NCBI GenBank assembly: GCA_949300515.1
Contig: CASGEP010000014.1
Coordinates: forward strand, 1 to 64,000
Source: an uncultured bacterium
Lineage (GTDB): Bacteria; Cyanobacteriota; Vampirovibrionia; Gastranaerophilales; Gastranaerophilaceae
Direction of reading: 5' to 3'
DNA length: 64,000 nt
Below, piece by piece: positions 7,588 to 17,698 of this stretch; position 1 is the first letter of the stretch, and each line of letters starts with the position of its first letter. The position numbers and the translations under genes are program-made. The notes under the pieces are model-generated. The model was not told the DNA's origin and ran no database searches. It saw only the letters and a list, made by a program, of their open reading frames with translations.

Positions 7588-9339
7588 ATGTTTATTGCGG
7601 ATTTTTTTGATTTCATAAACACACACGCAAAAAAATACAGGGCGAAGTTATCTTTGCTTGTGCTGTCATCTGCCATAGCCGGCTGTTTTGAATTTGCAGG
7701 GCTGTCTTTAATCTGGTTTTTTGTGCTTTTGCTTACAAAAAACACTCTGAACACACCTTTTATACATTTTGAAAACAACAGTAAAACCGCGCTTTTTTTA
7801 GGGGTTTTGGTGGCTTTTATATACATATTAAAAGATGTTTTTATGATAGTGCATATTAATTTTCAAAATATGCTGCTGGCGGATATTTCGGATGATATTT
7901 TCAGGAAAAATTACACCTGCTTTATATCGCAAAACTACCTGACTACAAGCAAAATCCCCCCGTCAGACAAATTAAGAATTCTTGATTACTCTATAACTAC
8001 CGTAATCAACGGCTTTTTAGGTTCTGTCCTGTCATTTTTTGCAAATTCAATCGTGGCGCTTGGCATAATATCATATCTTTTTGTGAAATTTCGCACAACC
8101 GCAATACTTATAGGGATTTTTATTTTTACCGTCTGGTTTTTTGAAAGCAATTATTTTAAAAACAGAGCAAAATACTACGGCGAAAAATCCCATCTGGCAG
8201 AGAGAAACAAGCACAACTTTATTCTCTCAACCGTAAATGCGCAAAAAGATATTATTATCTACAACAAAAAAGATGAATTCAGCCAAAGTGCCTACAAACT
8301 GCAAAAAAATTCTTCCCTGCAGAAAAGAAAAATTCAGACCAATTTACAAATCCCGACATACATAACGGAAATAGGTGTTATGGGGGCATTTGTATTGTTT
8401 GTCGTGCTTATGCTTGTAAATAACTACTCGAATTCCGAACTTGGCGCGGGACTTGCAGCGCTTGCCGCAGTTATTTTAAGGATTGTCCCCAACATTAATA
8501 AAATCCAAAACTGCCTTCAGGGTATTAACTCGGCAAAAGCCGAACTTAAATGGTTTAAAAATATAACACTGCCCATGTATGAGTGCAAATTGCAAAATAA
8601 AAACACGGATAAAAAACTCGAGTTCAGGGGGTCGATAAGGTTTAAAAACGTTAATTTTTGTTACGAAAAAGATAACTATGCACTAAAGGACATAAACCTT
8701 ACAATCAACAAAAATGAATTTATAGGAATAATAGGAGCCTCGGGAAGCGGCAAAACAACACTGTTTAATTTAATTTGCGGGCTTTTTGAGCCCTCCTGCG
8801 GCACGATAGAAGCGGATAACACCGTACTTAATTCAAATACCATACCCCTGTGGCAAAACAATATCAGTATATTATCTCAGGACTATTCGCTTCCTTTTGA
8901 AACAGTCCGCCAAAATGTTACTTTAGAGGCAGACTTAAGCAAAAAAACAGACAAAGATAAGATAATTGAAGCGCTGAAAGCTGCAAATATCTACACGGAA
9001 ATTAATTGCGATATAAATAGGAACATAAATGAACTGTCCTGCGGACAAAGGCACAGGGTGGCGCTTGCAAGAGTCTTTTACTTTAACAGAGATATAATAA
9101 TGCTGGATGAAGCCACATCGGCACTTGATGTACAGAGCGAAAACGAAGTAAACAAAAGCATTGACGCAGTAAAAGGCAAAAAGACAGTAATCGCAATAGC
9201 GCACAGACTTACAACTCTTAAAAACAGCGACAGACTTATATATATGGACAAAGGTAAAATCATTGATACGGGAACTTTTTTAGAACTTGAAAACAAGCAC
9301 CCCTCCTTTAAAAAACTTATAGAACTCTCCCAATTTTAA
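7588..9339 (+). CDS. ABC exporter, fused membrane and ATPase domains
   Basis: A 583-residue half-transporter of the MsbA/PglK-like type. Residues about 15-320 hold five or six hydrophobic segments of the exporter membrane domain, and about 345-583 the ATPase. Walker A is GASGSGKT near 383, the signature is LSCGQ near 481, and Walker B is IIMLDEATSALD near 500, followed by the His of the H-loop (AIAHR). It would work as a homodimer in the inner membrane exporting a lipid, glycan-lipid or peptide. The substrate is unknown; no glycosylation genes are near. The ribosome site is weak (AAGGA, 15 bases before ATG 7588). Confidence 0.88.
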   Translation: MFIADFFDFINTHAKKYRAKLSLLVLSSAIAGCFEFAGLSLIWFFVLLLTKNTLNTPFIHFENNSKTALFLGVLVAFIYILKDVFMIVHINFQNMLLADISDDIFRKNYTCFISQNYLTTSKIPPSDKLRILDYSITTVINGFLGSVLSFFANSIVALGIISYLFVKFRTTAILIGIFIFTVWFFESNYFKNRAKYYGEKSHLAERNKHNFILSTVNAQKDIIIYNKKDEFSQSAYKLQKNSSLQKRKIQTNLQIPTYITEIGVMGAFVLFVVLMLVNNYSNSELGAGLAALAAVILRIVPNINKIQNCLQGINSAKAELKWFKNITLPMYECKLQNKNTDKKLEFRGSIRFKNVNFCYEKDNYALKDINLTINKNEFIGIIGASGSGKTTLFNLICGLFEPSCGTIEADNTVLNSNTIPLWQNNISILSQDYSLPFETVRQNVTLEADLSKKTDKDKIIEALKAANIYTEINCDINRNINELSCGQRHRVALARVFYFNRDIIMLDEATSALDVQSENEVNKSIDAVKGKKTVIAIAHRLTTLKNSDRLIYMDKGKIIDTGTFLELENKHPSFKKLIELSQF

Positions 9340-9340
9340 T

Positions 9341-9364
9341 AAAAAGCCCCTGTAGAACAGGGGC
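9341..9364 (-). terminator. Rho-independent terminator of the 80-residue gene
   Basis: A perfect GC-rich 8-bp stem (9346-9353 with 9357-9364, loop of 3) followed on the minus strand by TTTTTATT. It lies just past the stop of the gene at 9386-9628 and abuts the end of the exporter gene on the other strand. Confidence 0.85.
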
Positions 9365-9385
9365 ACACACTCAAGCAGGGTAAAT

Positions 9386-9628
9386 TTATCTTTTAGAAAA
9401 ACAGCTCCTTGCAACGCCGAAAAGTACCACAAAAGATTCGATAAAAGCTATCAAGCTCTCGACAAGGGCTTTTTCTTCCTCCTCTCCGACTCCTTTAATA
9501 TTTATTATTTCAATCAAAAAGTCATAAATAAAGACTTTTTTGTTCTTTGTTTTGGCATACTGAGCCAAAATACCCGCAAAATTACACAGTTTTGAAAAAA
9601 CATCTTTGATAACAACATCTTTTGCCAT
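9386..9628 (-). CDS. Small helical protein, function unknown
   Basis: An 80-residue protein that I do not recognise, apparently all-helical, with an acidic stretch (four consecutive Glu) in the middle. The start is supported by AAAGGAG 7 bases before ATG 9628, and the gene has its own terminator at 9341-9364, so it is probably a real single-gene unit. No signal peptide; the C-terminal third is hydrophobic enough to associate with a membrane. Confidence 0.7.
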   Translation of the reverse strand: MAKDVVIKDVFSKLCNFAGILAQYAKTKNKKVFIYDFLIEIINIKGVGEEEEKALVESLIAFIESFVVLFGVARSCFSKR

Positions 9629-9752
9629 GGTTAACTCCTTTTTATCTGTACCAAAAAAATAATATTACACCCCCGGGGCAAAAAATTTTTTTTGGTATTA
9701 TAAAAAGTTAAAATTTAAGCAAATATGTTAATTTTGTGATACAATTCGGACT

Positions 9753-10022
9753 ATGAAAAATGCTGATAAAAAACTTTTTTGGATAGGTACATTTTTTTTG
9801 TATATTGCAATGCTTATACTCACTGTGCTTCCCGTTTTCATAAGCAGCTATATTTCTTTTATATATGTAAACGCATCAAATTACAAAAACACTGCGGCGG
9901 TATTTTTTGCAATTGCCCTTGTTTTATATCTTCTTAGCAAAACAACTTTCAAAAGACAGCTTCTGACAATCGCCCTTGCATTTTGCTATTTTTATATCTA
10001 TATAAACTTCTTTACGGACTAA
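9753..10022 (+). CDS. Small integral membrane protein, unknown
   Basis: An 89-residue protein with three predicted membrane helices (about residues 10-32, 45-62 and 68-86) and a positive N-terminus. No family recognised. An extended -10 (TGA-TACAAT, about 9738-9743) ends only nine bases before the ATG and no ribosome site is present, so the mRNA is probably leaderless. Its last 4 bases overlap the end of the convergent tolC-like gene. Confidence 0.65.
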   Translation: MKNADKKLFWIGTFFLYIAMLILTVLPVFISSYISFIYVNASNYKNTAAVFFAIALVLYLLSKTTFKRQLLTIALAFCYFYIYINFFTD

Positions 10023-11806
10023 ATTCCTTCCTCATCATCCGAATCAACGGCAGGAAGTGTTTGCCCGATAGCGCGCTCCAGATTAGCCTTTGCACTGTTG
10101 TACTGATAAATTGTATTAAGGTAAGATAATCTTGCATCATAGTATTGAATTTGCGCCTCTTTGTACTCAATAGCATCGCTCACGCCGACTTTGTAGCGCC
10201 CTTGCGAGAGTTCATAGTTTTCTTTAGCTTTTTTAACCGCAAGTTTTGCGACAGGCACACGCTGTTTAGCATCGATTAATCTTACAAAAGTGCTTTGAAT
10301 GTCGTAATAAACATCGTTTACTGTTGCTTTAGAGTCAAATTTCTGCTTTTCTAAAAGTGCACGCGCTTCTTTTATTTGATTTCTTATCAAAAAAGGATTT
10401 ATCGCGGGAAAAGTCAAATATCCGCCAAAATCCCACCAGTTTGTATCGGCAACAGTTGTGCCCACACCGCCTATTGAAAAATTTGCACTCACTTCAAGTG
10501 ACGGAAAATAGGTCTTTTTTGCAAGTTTTATCGCCTGATCGGCAGCCTCTACACTGATTTTTGCAATTTTAAGCTCCGGACGCGACTCGTTTGCAATCTC
10601 GACTGCTTTTCTCATGTCAATCTCAACATTTTGATAAGGCGCGCTTGTATCTATTATATACGCCGGAATAAAGGGTAAACCCATTATGTTATTCAAATTT
10701 GATATTGCAATATCCACACTGTTGCTTGCACTGATTAGTTTTGCTCTTGCATCCTCCATATTAACCTGTGCTATTGTAACATCAACTTTCGGGCGAGTTC
10801 CGACCTCATAGAACGCAAGCGCCTGATTGTACATCTGCTCGAACTGTTCCAGTGTTTCCTGTGCAACGCGTTTTGCCTCAATGGTATAAATAAGATTATA
10901 ATAGGCATCTTTTACCTGACATACCACATCATTTACAACAGAGTCAATATTAGACTTTGACGATTCCCAGTTTAATTTGTCAATTGTATATTGATTTTGA
11001 GTGTAGCCAAAATCGTAAACAAGCTGAGAAATTCCGATTGTACCCATGACGTATTTAGTAAATGGGTCAATCACAAAACCTCTGCTCCTAAAATTGCTCA
11101 TATCCGGCTTAATTCTTGAAATACCGCCTTGCAGATTTACAACGGGCGAATAGTTTGAAAGGGTTTGTCCTTTTTTAAATTTTACGGCTTCCGCATTTGC
11201 GTAGGCAGATTTAATTTTGGGATTATTAATCAAAGAAAGCTCAAGGCAATCTGCAAGGTTTAACTCAAGAGTTTTTTGAACCGAGCCCGAAATTGTAATA
11301 GCCTTATCAGAACTCAGCCCCACTGGCATATAAGCATCAATCGGAATAGAGTACTCGTCGTATTTGTGTTCATTTTTCTTTTTCTTTGCAATTTTTTTCT
11401 CTTTTTTGGCTTCCTGTTTTACTTTTGCACTATCGCTGTCCTTGTCGCTCTTTGCATTGTCCTGTTTTGCGCTTTGCCCGTCATTAGCTGCGGTATCAAC
11501 CGTTTTTTCTCTTTTTTTAAAAAGCGCAAAAGTTTTAGCTTCGCGTTTTTGTTCTTCCGTTTTTTCCGTTTTATCCTTTTTGAAGAACCAAAATGCAACT
11601 TTCTTTTCTTTTCGCTCAGCCGAATTATCCGCTTGCAGCACTGTTTTTTGCTCCTGTTGTGCGGTTTTCTCCTCGCTCTGCAGAGTTTGAACGGTTTTAC
11701 CCTCGGGACCCGGCACGGCTGCAGCCTCCTGCGCAAGCGCAAAAATAAAAGCGTTTGAGTTGACAGCTATACAAAAAACTACAAAAAAACAGGCGATTTT
11801 ATTCAT
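10019..11806 (-). CDS. TolC-family outer membrane efflux protein
   Basis: A 595-residue outer membrane channel of a tripartite pump. It has an N-terminal signal peptide (residues 1-25), an unusual Lys/Glu/Ala-rich linker of about 140 residues (roughly 30-170, with several Lys-Lys-Lys runs), then the TolC domain with two repeats of the long-helix plus strand pattern (about 185-580; motifs such as [15 protein letters not shown] and a second LxxAxxxY-type helix). It is the last gene of the adaptor-pump-channel operon; its start overlaps the pump gene by 8 bases and is preceded by AAAGGA. The linker is much longer than in usual TolC proteins and might bind peptidoglycan or the envelope. Confidence 0.9.
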   Translation of the reverse strand: MNKIACFFVVFCIAVNSNAFIFALAQEAAAVPGPEGKTVQTLQSEEKTAQQEQKTVLQADNSAERKEKKVAFWFFKKDKTEKTEEQKREAKTFALFKKREKTVDTAANDGQSAKQDNAKSDKDSDSAKVKQEAKKEKKIAKKKKNEHKYDEYSIPIDAYMPVGLSSDKAITISGSVQKTLELNLADCLELSLINNPKIKSAYANAEAVKFKKGQTLSNYSPVVNLQGGISRIKPDMSNFRSRGFVIDPFTKYVMGTIGISQLVYDFGYTQNQYTIDKLNWESSKSNIDSVVNDVVCQVKDAYYNLIYTIEAKRVAQETLEQFEQMYNQALAFYEVGTRPKVDVTIAQVNMEDARAKLISASNSVDIAISNLNNIMGLPFIPAYIIDTSAPYQNVEIDMRKAVEIANESRPELKIAKISVEAADQAIKLAKKTYFPSLEVSANFSIGGVGTTVADTNWWDFGGYLTFPAINPFLIRNQIKEARALLEKQKFDSKATVNDVYYDIQSTFVRLIDAKQRVPVAKLAVKKAKENYELSQGRYKVGVSDAIEYKEAQIQYYDARLSYLNTIYQYNSAKANLERAIGQTLPAVDSDDEEGI

Positions 11807-14800
11807 TTAAACTTTTTCCTTTATTTTGCATTTTTTTCATTTTTCTGTTGTTTGCAAACCTCTCTCTGGACTCTTGAATAACAACGTAAAATGCTGGCAC
11901 CAAAATTGTACCCACAATCGCCGCCGCTATCATACCGCCAAAAACCGTCGTACCGAGCGAACGGCGGCTTTCAGCCCCGGGACCCACCGCAAGCACAAGC
12001 GGCACCATACCTAAAATAAAAGCAATTACCGTCATCATAACGGCTCTAAACCTTATTTTTGCGGCCTCAATTGCCGCATCAAATATACTCATTCCCTGTT
12101 CTTCGCGCGCAACTTTAGCAAATTCGATAATCAAAATTGCCTGTTTTGCCGCAAGCCCGATTAGCATAATAAGCCCGATTTGCGCGTATAGATCAAGAGC
12201 GTAGCCTGCTATATACTGGAATATCAAGGCACCGAGCATTGCAATCGGTGCAATCAGCATTACACCCACTGGAAGCATCCAGCTCTCATAGAGTGCAACA
12301 AGGAACAGATAGACAAAAATCAAAGACATCGCAAGCACAACTGCCGTTTGACCGCTTGATTCAATCTCCTGCAAACTTGTTCCCGACCATGCAAAAGTCA
12401 TATCCTCCGGTAATATTTCATTTGAAATACGCTCCATTTCTTTAATGGCTTCACCCGAACTTTTGCCCTTTGCAGGGTTTCCGCTTATCTGCACGGATTT
12501 ATACATATTAAACCTTGTAATATCATAAGGTCCCGTCACAGGCTCAATCCTTACAACGGAACTTAAGGGAGAAGATTTACCGTCAGAGGATTTTATAAAT
12601 ACTTTACCCATATCGGAAGGTGTGGAGCGAAACATTTCCTGTGCCTGCAAAACAACCCTAAAGACACGTCCGTAAAGGTTAAAGTCATTTACATAGGTTT
12701 GCCCGAATTGCGAAGATAAGGCAGTATAGATTTCATCAACCGGAATACCCTGCGCAAGCGCTTTTTTGTAGTCTATATTTATCAAAAACTGCGGTATATT
12801 TGCGTTGTACTGGGTAAATACCCCTGTTACGACAGAGCTTCTGTTTGCCTCATAAATTAATTTATTCGCTTCTTCATCCAGCTCCTGCGGCGTTCTGTTT
12901 GCTTTATCAAGAAGCTGGTATTCAAAACCGCCGTACATACTAAGACCCGTAATCGCGGGCGGGATGAAAGAGAATATTTTTGCGTCCGGATATTTTGCAC
13001 TCAGCGCGTTTACATTAGAGCGAATATCGTCCAAAGATCGTTTTGACTCGTATTTTTGTTCTTTGCTCATAAAAATCTGCCTGTACCAGGGCACATTTTT
13101 TCTCTCCTCCCAGGGTTTAAAATGGGTAATAATCATTGAAGTGTTCTGTCCGTTAATACCTTCAAGACCAAGCACGTTGTGCACGCCCGGGATTTTTTTA
13201 ATGTCGCGCTCAAACTCGTCCGTTATGGACATAGTTTTAGACAGCGATGAGCCGTCTTTCAGCTGTACGCTTGTAAAGAGCGCTCCCGAGTCCTCGTTTG
13301 GCAAAAAGCCCGTGGGGATTATTTTAAAGAGAAATAATAGCGCCAAAACAAGCGCAACATAAGTTATTTTTGTACGAGAAGGCTTTTCTATGTAGTATTT
13401 CGAGCCTTCGATATAAGTATCTCTTATGTTATCAAACATTCTGTTGAATTTTTTAATTGTAATTTCCCATGCGGTTGCAAAAAATTCGCCCCACGCCCCA
13501 AGGAGTGCAAAACCACTTAAATTCTGATTATGTGACCAGTAATCACGGTATAATTCTCTGTAACGGTTAAAAAACGTACGTTTTGGCATTTCATCCTTCG
13601 ACCTTAAAATCGTAGCGCAAAGCGCAGGGGCAAGAGTAAGTGCCACAAGGGTTGAAAAACCGATAGAAACGGCAATTGTAACCGCAAACTGCTGATACAT
13701 TTTGCCCGTAATCCCCGGGATAAAAGCAACCGGAACAAATACCGCCATAAGTACAAGTGAAGTCGCAAGAACCGCGCCCGATACTTCATCCATTGATATA
13801 ATAGAAGCCTCGCGCGGCGATAAGCCCGCCTCTATATGCCTTTGTACGTTTTCAATAACTACAATGGCATCATCCACGACGGTACCGACCGCAAGCACAA
13901 AACCAAAGAGGGTAAGAGTATTTATTGAAAAACCGAGCATTGCAAAAACAATTATTGTACCTATAAGCGACACGGGAATTGCCACAAACGGTATAAAAGA
14001 AGCCCGAACATCGCCCAAAAAGAGGTATACAACCATAATTACAAGGAAAATCGCAAGAACAATCGCCTTTATTACCTCGCTTAAAGACTCTTTAATAAAG
14101 TCAGTAGAGTCCCTGAAAACCTCATAAGCTATACCGTCGGGGAAATTTTTGGACAATTCTTCCATTTTTTTATTACAGTCATTTGCGAGTGCAACGGCGT
14201 TTGCGTCAGCGAGCTGTATTACCTGTATAACCGCAACAGGCTGCAAATCTACACGCCCCATATAGTCATAGGTTTCAGCCGCCAGCTCCACGTTAGCCAC
14301 ATCCGACACTTTAACCGATGAGCCGTCAGGGTTTGACCTTACTATAATATTCTCGAACTCTTGCACAGTCTTAAGCCTGCCCTGTGTCCTTAAGACAATA
14401 GACATATCTTTTTTGTTTAAAAGAGGCTCGTTACCTATGTTTCCCGCGGGAACCTGAGCATTTTGTGCGGCTATCGCGGCATTTACTTCCGCAGGTGAAA
14501 CATTCAGCGCCGCAAGCTTTTGCGCATCAAGCCAAATTCGCATGGCGTAATCTTTTCCGCCAAAAACCGTAACTTCACCCACCCCTTTTACACGGGCAAG
14601 CTCGTCTTTAATAAATATTGAAGCGTAATTTGCAAGTTCTACAAGGCTTTTAGAGTTATCGGGCGAAAAGACTTTGTAAATTACAAGCCCTGCGCCTGCC
14701 GTGGATTCTTTAATGGTAAGCCCGTATCTTCTTACTTCATCGGGCAGCCTTGCCGTTGCAAGCGATGTTTTATTCTGCACATTTACAACCGCCATATCGG

Positions 14801-15098
14801 GGTTTGTACCGACTTTAAAATAAATACTTAACCTGTAGCTGCCGTTTTTTGAGTCGGAAGTCATATAGAGCATATCCTCTACACCGTTAACGGCTGATTC
14901 AATAGGGGCGGCAACCGTGGATTCAATAACATCCGAGCTTGCCCCCGGATATGTAGCGGATACAATTACCTGCGGAGGGGTAATTGTCGGATACTGTTCA
15001 AAGGGAAGATTTTTAAGTGCAATTAAGCCCGCAAGCGTTATAACAAGCGAGATTACAATTGCAAATCTTGGTCTGTCTATAAAAAACTTTGAAAACAT
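11799..15098 (-). CDS. RND multidrug efflux pump, inner membrane subunit (AcrB type)
   Basis: A 1099-residue HAE1-family RND transporter using the proton gradient to expel drugs or other hydrophobic compounds. The N-terminus [13 protein letters not shown] is typical of AcrB/MexB, followed by a large periplasmic domain, a block of membrane helices from about residue 335 to 540, a second periplasmic domain and a second helix block from about 900 to 1070. The TM4 region contains the Asp-Asp pair ([14 protein letters not shown]) that carries protons. It sits 14 bases after the adaptor gene and overlaps tolC. An insert of about 60 residues lies after the first helix block (about 500-560), where AcrB has a short amphipathic helix. 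Confidence 0.95.
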   Translation of the reverse strand: MFSKFFIDRPRFAIVISLVITLAGLIALKNLPFEQYPTITPPQVIVSATYPGASSDVIESTVAAPIESAVNGVEDMLYMTSDSKNGSYRLSIYFKVGTNPDMAVVNVQNKTSLATARLPDEVRRYGLTIKESTAGAGLVIYKVFSPDNSKSLVELANYASIFIKDELARVKGVGEVTVFGGKDYAMRIWLDAQKLAALNVSPAEVNAAIAAQNAQVPAGNIGNEPLLNKKDMSIVLRTQGRLKTVQEFENIIVRSNPDGSSVKVSDVANVELAAETYDYMGRVDLQPVAVIQVIQLADANAVALANDCNKKMEELSKNFPDGIAYEVFRDSTDFIKESLSEVIKAIVLAIFLVIMVVYLFLGDVRASFIPFVAIPVSLIGTIIVFAMLGFSINTLTLFGFVLAVGTVVDDAIVVIENVQRHIEAGLSPREASIISMDEVSGAVLATSLVLMAVFVPVAFIPGITGKMYQQFAVTIAVSIGFSTLVALTLAPALCATILRSKDEMPKRTFFNRYRELYRDYWSHNQNLSGFALLGAWGEFFATAWEITIKKFNRMFDNIRDTYIEGSKYYIEKPSRTKITYVALVLALLFLFKIIPTGFLPNEDSGALFTSVQLKDGSSLSKTMSITDEFERDIKKIPGVHNVLGLEGINGQNTSMIITHFKPWEERKNVPWYRQIFMSKEQKYESKRSLDDIRSNVNALSAKYPDAKIFSFIPPAITGLSMYGGFEYQLLDKANRTPQELDEEANKLIYEANRSSVVTGVFTQYNANIPQFLINIDYKKALAQGIPVDEIYTALSSQFGQTYVNDFNLYGRVFRVVLQAQEMFRSTPSDMGKVFIKSSDGKSSPLSSVVRIEPVTGPYDITRFNMYKSVQISGNPAKGKSSGEAIKEMERISNEILPEDMTFAWSGTSLQEIESSGQTAVVLAMSLIFVYLFLVALYESWMLPVGVMLIAPIAMLGALIFQYIAGYALDLYAQIGLIMLIGLAAKQAILIIEFAKVAREEQGMSIFDAAIEAAKIRFRAVMMTVIAFILGMVPLVLAVGPGAESRRSLGTTVFGGMIAAAIVGTILVPAFYVVIQESRERFANNRKMKKMQNKGKSLNE

Positions 15099-15112
15099 GC
15101 TCTGATTTTCCG

Positions 15113-16276
15113 TTACTTTTTGTCTTTTAGCTCTGCCTGCGGCTCATCCTCTAAAACAACTACAGGCTTGTCGGAGAGAACTTTTACAAGCCCTTCGCCG
15201 ATAAACTCATCCCCCGGGTTAAGCCCTTTGGTTACTACCCAGAATTTCTGATATTCGTTTGAAATTTCTATATATTTTTTTCTGGCAATTGAATCTTTAT
15301 CAACCACATATACATATCTTCCCGTAGAGTCCTGCAAAACGTAGTCTTGCGGGACGACGGTTTTTCTTTGGATTTTATTTGAATAAACTTTAACTTTTAC
15401 AAAATCCCCCGGAATAAGCCTGTTGTCGGGGTTTTGAAATGTCGCGCGGAGTGTGATAGTACCTGTAGTCTGGGAAATCTGGTTATCCCAAAAGTCGCCG
15501 ACCCCCTTATGCTCGTATTTTGTGCCATCGGGAAGGGTTACTTCAACGCTTATGGGCTGCTCTTTTTCGTCATTTTGGATAATTTCATTATCCCTTAAAC
15601 TTGCAAACTGCTTAGAGTCTACATTATAGGTTACATAAATCGGGTTTGTACTTACAACTCTGGCAAGCGCACCGCTTTGATTGCTTACATAGTTGCCCTG
15701 AGTAACGTTTAACATACCTATTCTGCCGTCAATCGGCGAAGTTATTCTTGTGTAGTTATAATTTCTCTTGGCATCGTTAACTGCGGCAATTGCGGCTTTT
15801 ACGTTTGCATTTGCGACATCTCTTTGTGCAAGAGTGTCATCATAGGTCGACTTTGCAATATAGTCTTTCTCGACAAGTTCTTTTGAGCGGGCAAAATCCT
15901 TACTTGCTTTAATTGCCTGGGCACGCGCCGTTGCTAAGTCTGCCTGAGCTTTATTCAGCGCAATCAAATACTGCTGCGGCTCAATTACAAAAAGGAGCTG
16001 TCCTTTTTTAACGTAATCACCTTCATTAAATTTCTTCTCAAGCAGATATCCGTCAACACGGGCAATAAGGTCTACGGAGTATTTTGCAACAACCCTGCCC
16101 GGAGCTTCTATTTCATTTTTATATTCAATCTCCTCAGCCTGCGACAGTTTGACTTTCGGAGTCATCATAGCGCCCATCATTTTTGCACGCATAAATTCGC
16201 CAAATTTGCCGCTTCCCCAGCGAAGAGCAATAAGCGCAACTATAACAAGCAATACAATGCCTATTTTTTTCTTCAT
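15113..16276 (-). CDS. RND efflux periplasmic adaptor (membrane fusion protein)
   Basis: A 387-residue adaptor linking the RND pump to TolC. It has an N-terminal membrane anchor (residues 4-18), a lipoyl half-motif ([32 protein letters not shown], about 55-85), a helical hairpin (about 90-160), the second lipoyl half and beta-barrel domains. I start at ATG 16276 because GAGG lies 8 bases upstream; the frame stays open to 16369 but that start has no ribosome site. An extended -10 (TGG-TATACA) near 16370-16378 gives a leader of about 87 bases containing a small hairpin. First gene of the efflux operon. No local regulator gene is evident. Confidence 0.92.
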   Translation of the reverse strand: MKKKIGIVLLVIVALIALRWGSGKFGEFMRAKMMGAMMTPKVKLSQAEEIEYKNEIEAPGRVVAKYSVDLIARVDGYLLEKKFNEGDYVKKGQLLFVIEPQQYLIALNKAQADLATARAQAIKASKDFARSKELVEKDYIAKSTYDDTLAQRDVANANVKAAIAAVNDAKRNYNYTRITSPIDGRIGMLNVTQGNYVSNQSGALARVVSTNPIYVTYNVDSKQFASLRDNEIIQNDEKEQPISVEVTLPDGTKYEHKGVGDFWDNQISQTTGTITLRATFQNPDNRLIPGDFVKVKVYSNKIQRKTVVPQDYVLQDSTGRYVYVVDKDSIARKKYIEISNEYQKFWVVTKGLNPGDEFIGEGLVKVLSDKPVVVLEDEPQAELKDKK

Positions 16277-16337
16277 ATAATCCTCAAAATGCTTCTCCTC
16301 AACAAAAATACTACCACCAAAAAAATATGGAATCAAC

Positions 16338-16378
16338 CGAAAGAATAGTACTTTCGTCCTAGTGCACAATGTATACCA
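16338..16378 (-). promoter_or_regulatory. Efflux operon promoter and leader hairpin
   Basis: On the minus strand an extended -10 TGG-TATACA lies at 16378-16370, predicting a transcript start near 16363. The leader contains a 6-bp hairpin (CGAAAG and CTTTCG, 16338-16356, loop of 7), which could be a protein-binding dyad or mRNA stem. Confidence 0.5.
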
Positions 16379-16450
16379 GGGCGGGATAAAAATAAAAAAC
16401 GATATGAGATAATGGTTATGTGAGAGTATTTTAAAACAGTTGGAAAAATT

Positions 16451-16621
16451 ATGAGAATATCGGAGTATTTTAAAGAAATCAACTCAAAAGTTGATAACAT
16501 AAACAAAAAAGCCGGAAATCCTTTTGTAGACTATGACTACTCAAACAACCCTTTTCGCGGAGCGTTTAAGAAAACATACATCTGGATTGAAAAGAGTGAT
16601 GACGAAGAAACTAGCAAATAG
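16451..16621 (+). CDS. Small 56-residue protein, unknown
   Basis: A short open frame of 56 codons encoding a hydrophilic, Lys/Asn/Asp-rich protein with two aromatic patches (ISEYFKEI at the start, AFKKTYIWIEK near the end). It begins at ATG 16451, 7 bases after TTGGA, and ends inside the last 11 bases of the convergent ATPase gene. Codon use (AAA, GAA, ATA-rich) fits neighbouring genes. It fills an otherwise empty 240-base gap between two minus-strand genes, which supports it being real. No family recognised. Confidence 0.6.
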   Translation: MRISEYFKEINSKVDNINKKAGNPFVDYDYSNNPFRGAFKKTYIWIEKSDDEETSK

Positions 16622-17687
16622 CCTCTTTAGTATCCGCATCAAAGAACTTAAGCTTAAGAGGGTTAATTGAAAAGTCAATCGTGTTGCCGAATCTGTAATC
16701 GCTTGATGTGGCGGCAATTGCCTCGTGGGTGCCTATGTTAAAGTAAACAAGTTTTTTTGAACCCAGTGACTCCTCAAAGTGCGGAAGGGCTTTGAATTTT
16801 ATAAGATTAAACGAAAAGTCCGCGCACGAGCGGTCTAAAATGTCCTCCATTCTGACACCGACAATAATGTTTTTGGCGGTTTTAGGATAAAGCGTGCAGG
16901 TACTTTTTAAATCAAGGAAAATATTGCCGAAATTCAAAATACCATCCTCTATTGTTGCAGGGAAAAGATTCATCGGATATGTACCCATAAAGGAAGCAAC
17001 AAAGGTGTTTTTCGGTCTGTTGTACACGTTATATGCGCTGTCTGCCTGCTGTATCGTGCCATTATTTAAAACAACAATCTTTTGCCCCATGGTAAGCGCT
17101 TCGATTTGATCGTGGGTAACGTATACAAAGGTCGTATCAAGCTTTTTGTGCAGTCTTTTAATTTCGGAGCGCATTGCAACTCTGAGTTTTGCATCAAGGT
17201 TACTTAACGGCTCATCCATTAAAAACACTTTAGGCTCGCGCACAATCGCACGTCCCAGAGCAACACGCTGGCGCTGCCCGCCCGAGAGTTCTCTTGGTTT
17301 TGACTTCAGGTATTCTTCAAGCCCCAAAATGCCTGCCGCTTCGTTTACGCGTTTTTTTATTTCACAATCGGCGATTTTTCTTACTTTTAGCCCGAAAGCC
17401 ATATTCTCAAAGACATTCATTTGAGGATAAAGCGCATAATTTTGGAAAACCATTGCAATGTCGCGGTCTTTCGGCTCGACATTATTTACGCATTTTGAGT
17501 CGATAAAAACTTCACCGAAATTCGGACGCTCAAGACCTGCAATAATTCGCAGCAATGTAGACTTGCCGCAGCCTGAGGCGCCGACAAGGATATTAAACTC
17601 TTTATCTTGAATATCCAGAGAAATATTATCCAGAATTGTTTTTTTACCAAAACGTTTTGTAATGTTTTTTAAAACAACTTTTGCCAC
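16611..17687 (-). CDS. Sugar ABC transporter ATPase, MalK/UgpC type
   Basis: A 358-residue ATPase of the carbohydrate-uptake ABC family. Walker A is GASGCGKST (about residues 36-44), the Q-loop is Phe-Gln-Asn-Tyr-Ala-Leu-Tyr-Pro, the signature is LSGGQRQRVALGRAI, Walker B is VFLMDEPLSNLDAKLR, and a regulatory OB-type (TOBE) tail of about 120 residues follows. The middle, THDQIEALTMGQKIVVLNNG, is typical of MsmK/UgpC. No permease or binding-protein gene is nearby, so it probably energises sugar permeases encoded elsewhere, as shared ATPases do in some bacteria. It lies 11 bases downstream of the kinase-like gene in an apparent operon. Confidence 0.88.
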   Translation of the reverse strand: MAKVVLKNITKRFGKKTILDNISLDIQDKEFNILVGASGCGKSTLLRIIAGLERPNFGEVFIDSKCVNNVEPKDRDIAMVFQNYALYPQMNVFENMAFGLKVRKIADCEIKKRVNEAAGILGLEEYLKSKPRELSGGQRQRVALGRAIVREPKVFLMDEPLSNLDAKLRVAMRSEIKRLHKKLDTTFVYVTHDQIEALTMGQKIVVLNNGTIQQADSAYNVYNRPKNTFVASFMGTYPMNLFPATIEDGILNFGNIFLDLKSTCTLYPKTAKNIIVGVRMEDILDRSCADFSFNLIKFKALPHFEESLGSKKLVYFNIGTHEAIAATSSDYRFGNTIDFSINPLKLKFFDADTKEAIC

Positions 17688-17698
17688 AAATTTTCCCC

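Noticed and set aside
16277-16369. Upstream extension of the first efflux adaptor
   Set aside because: No ribosome site at the far start, whereas ATG 16276 has GAGG and is followed at once by the membrane anchor.
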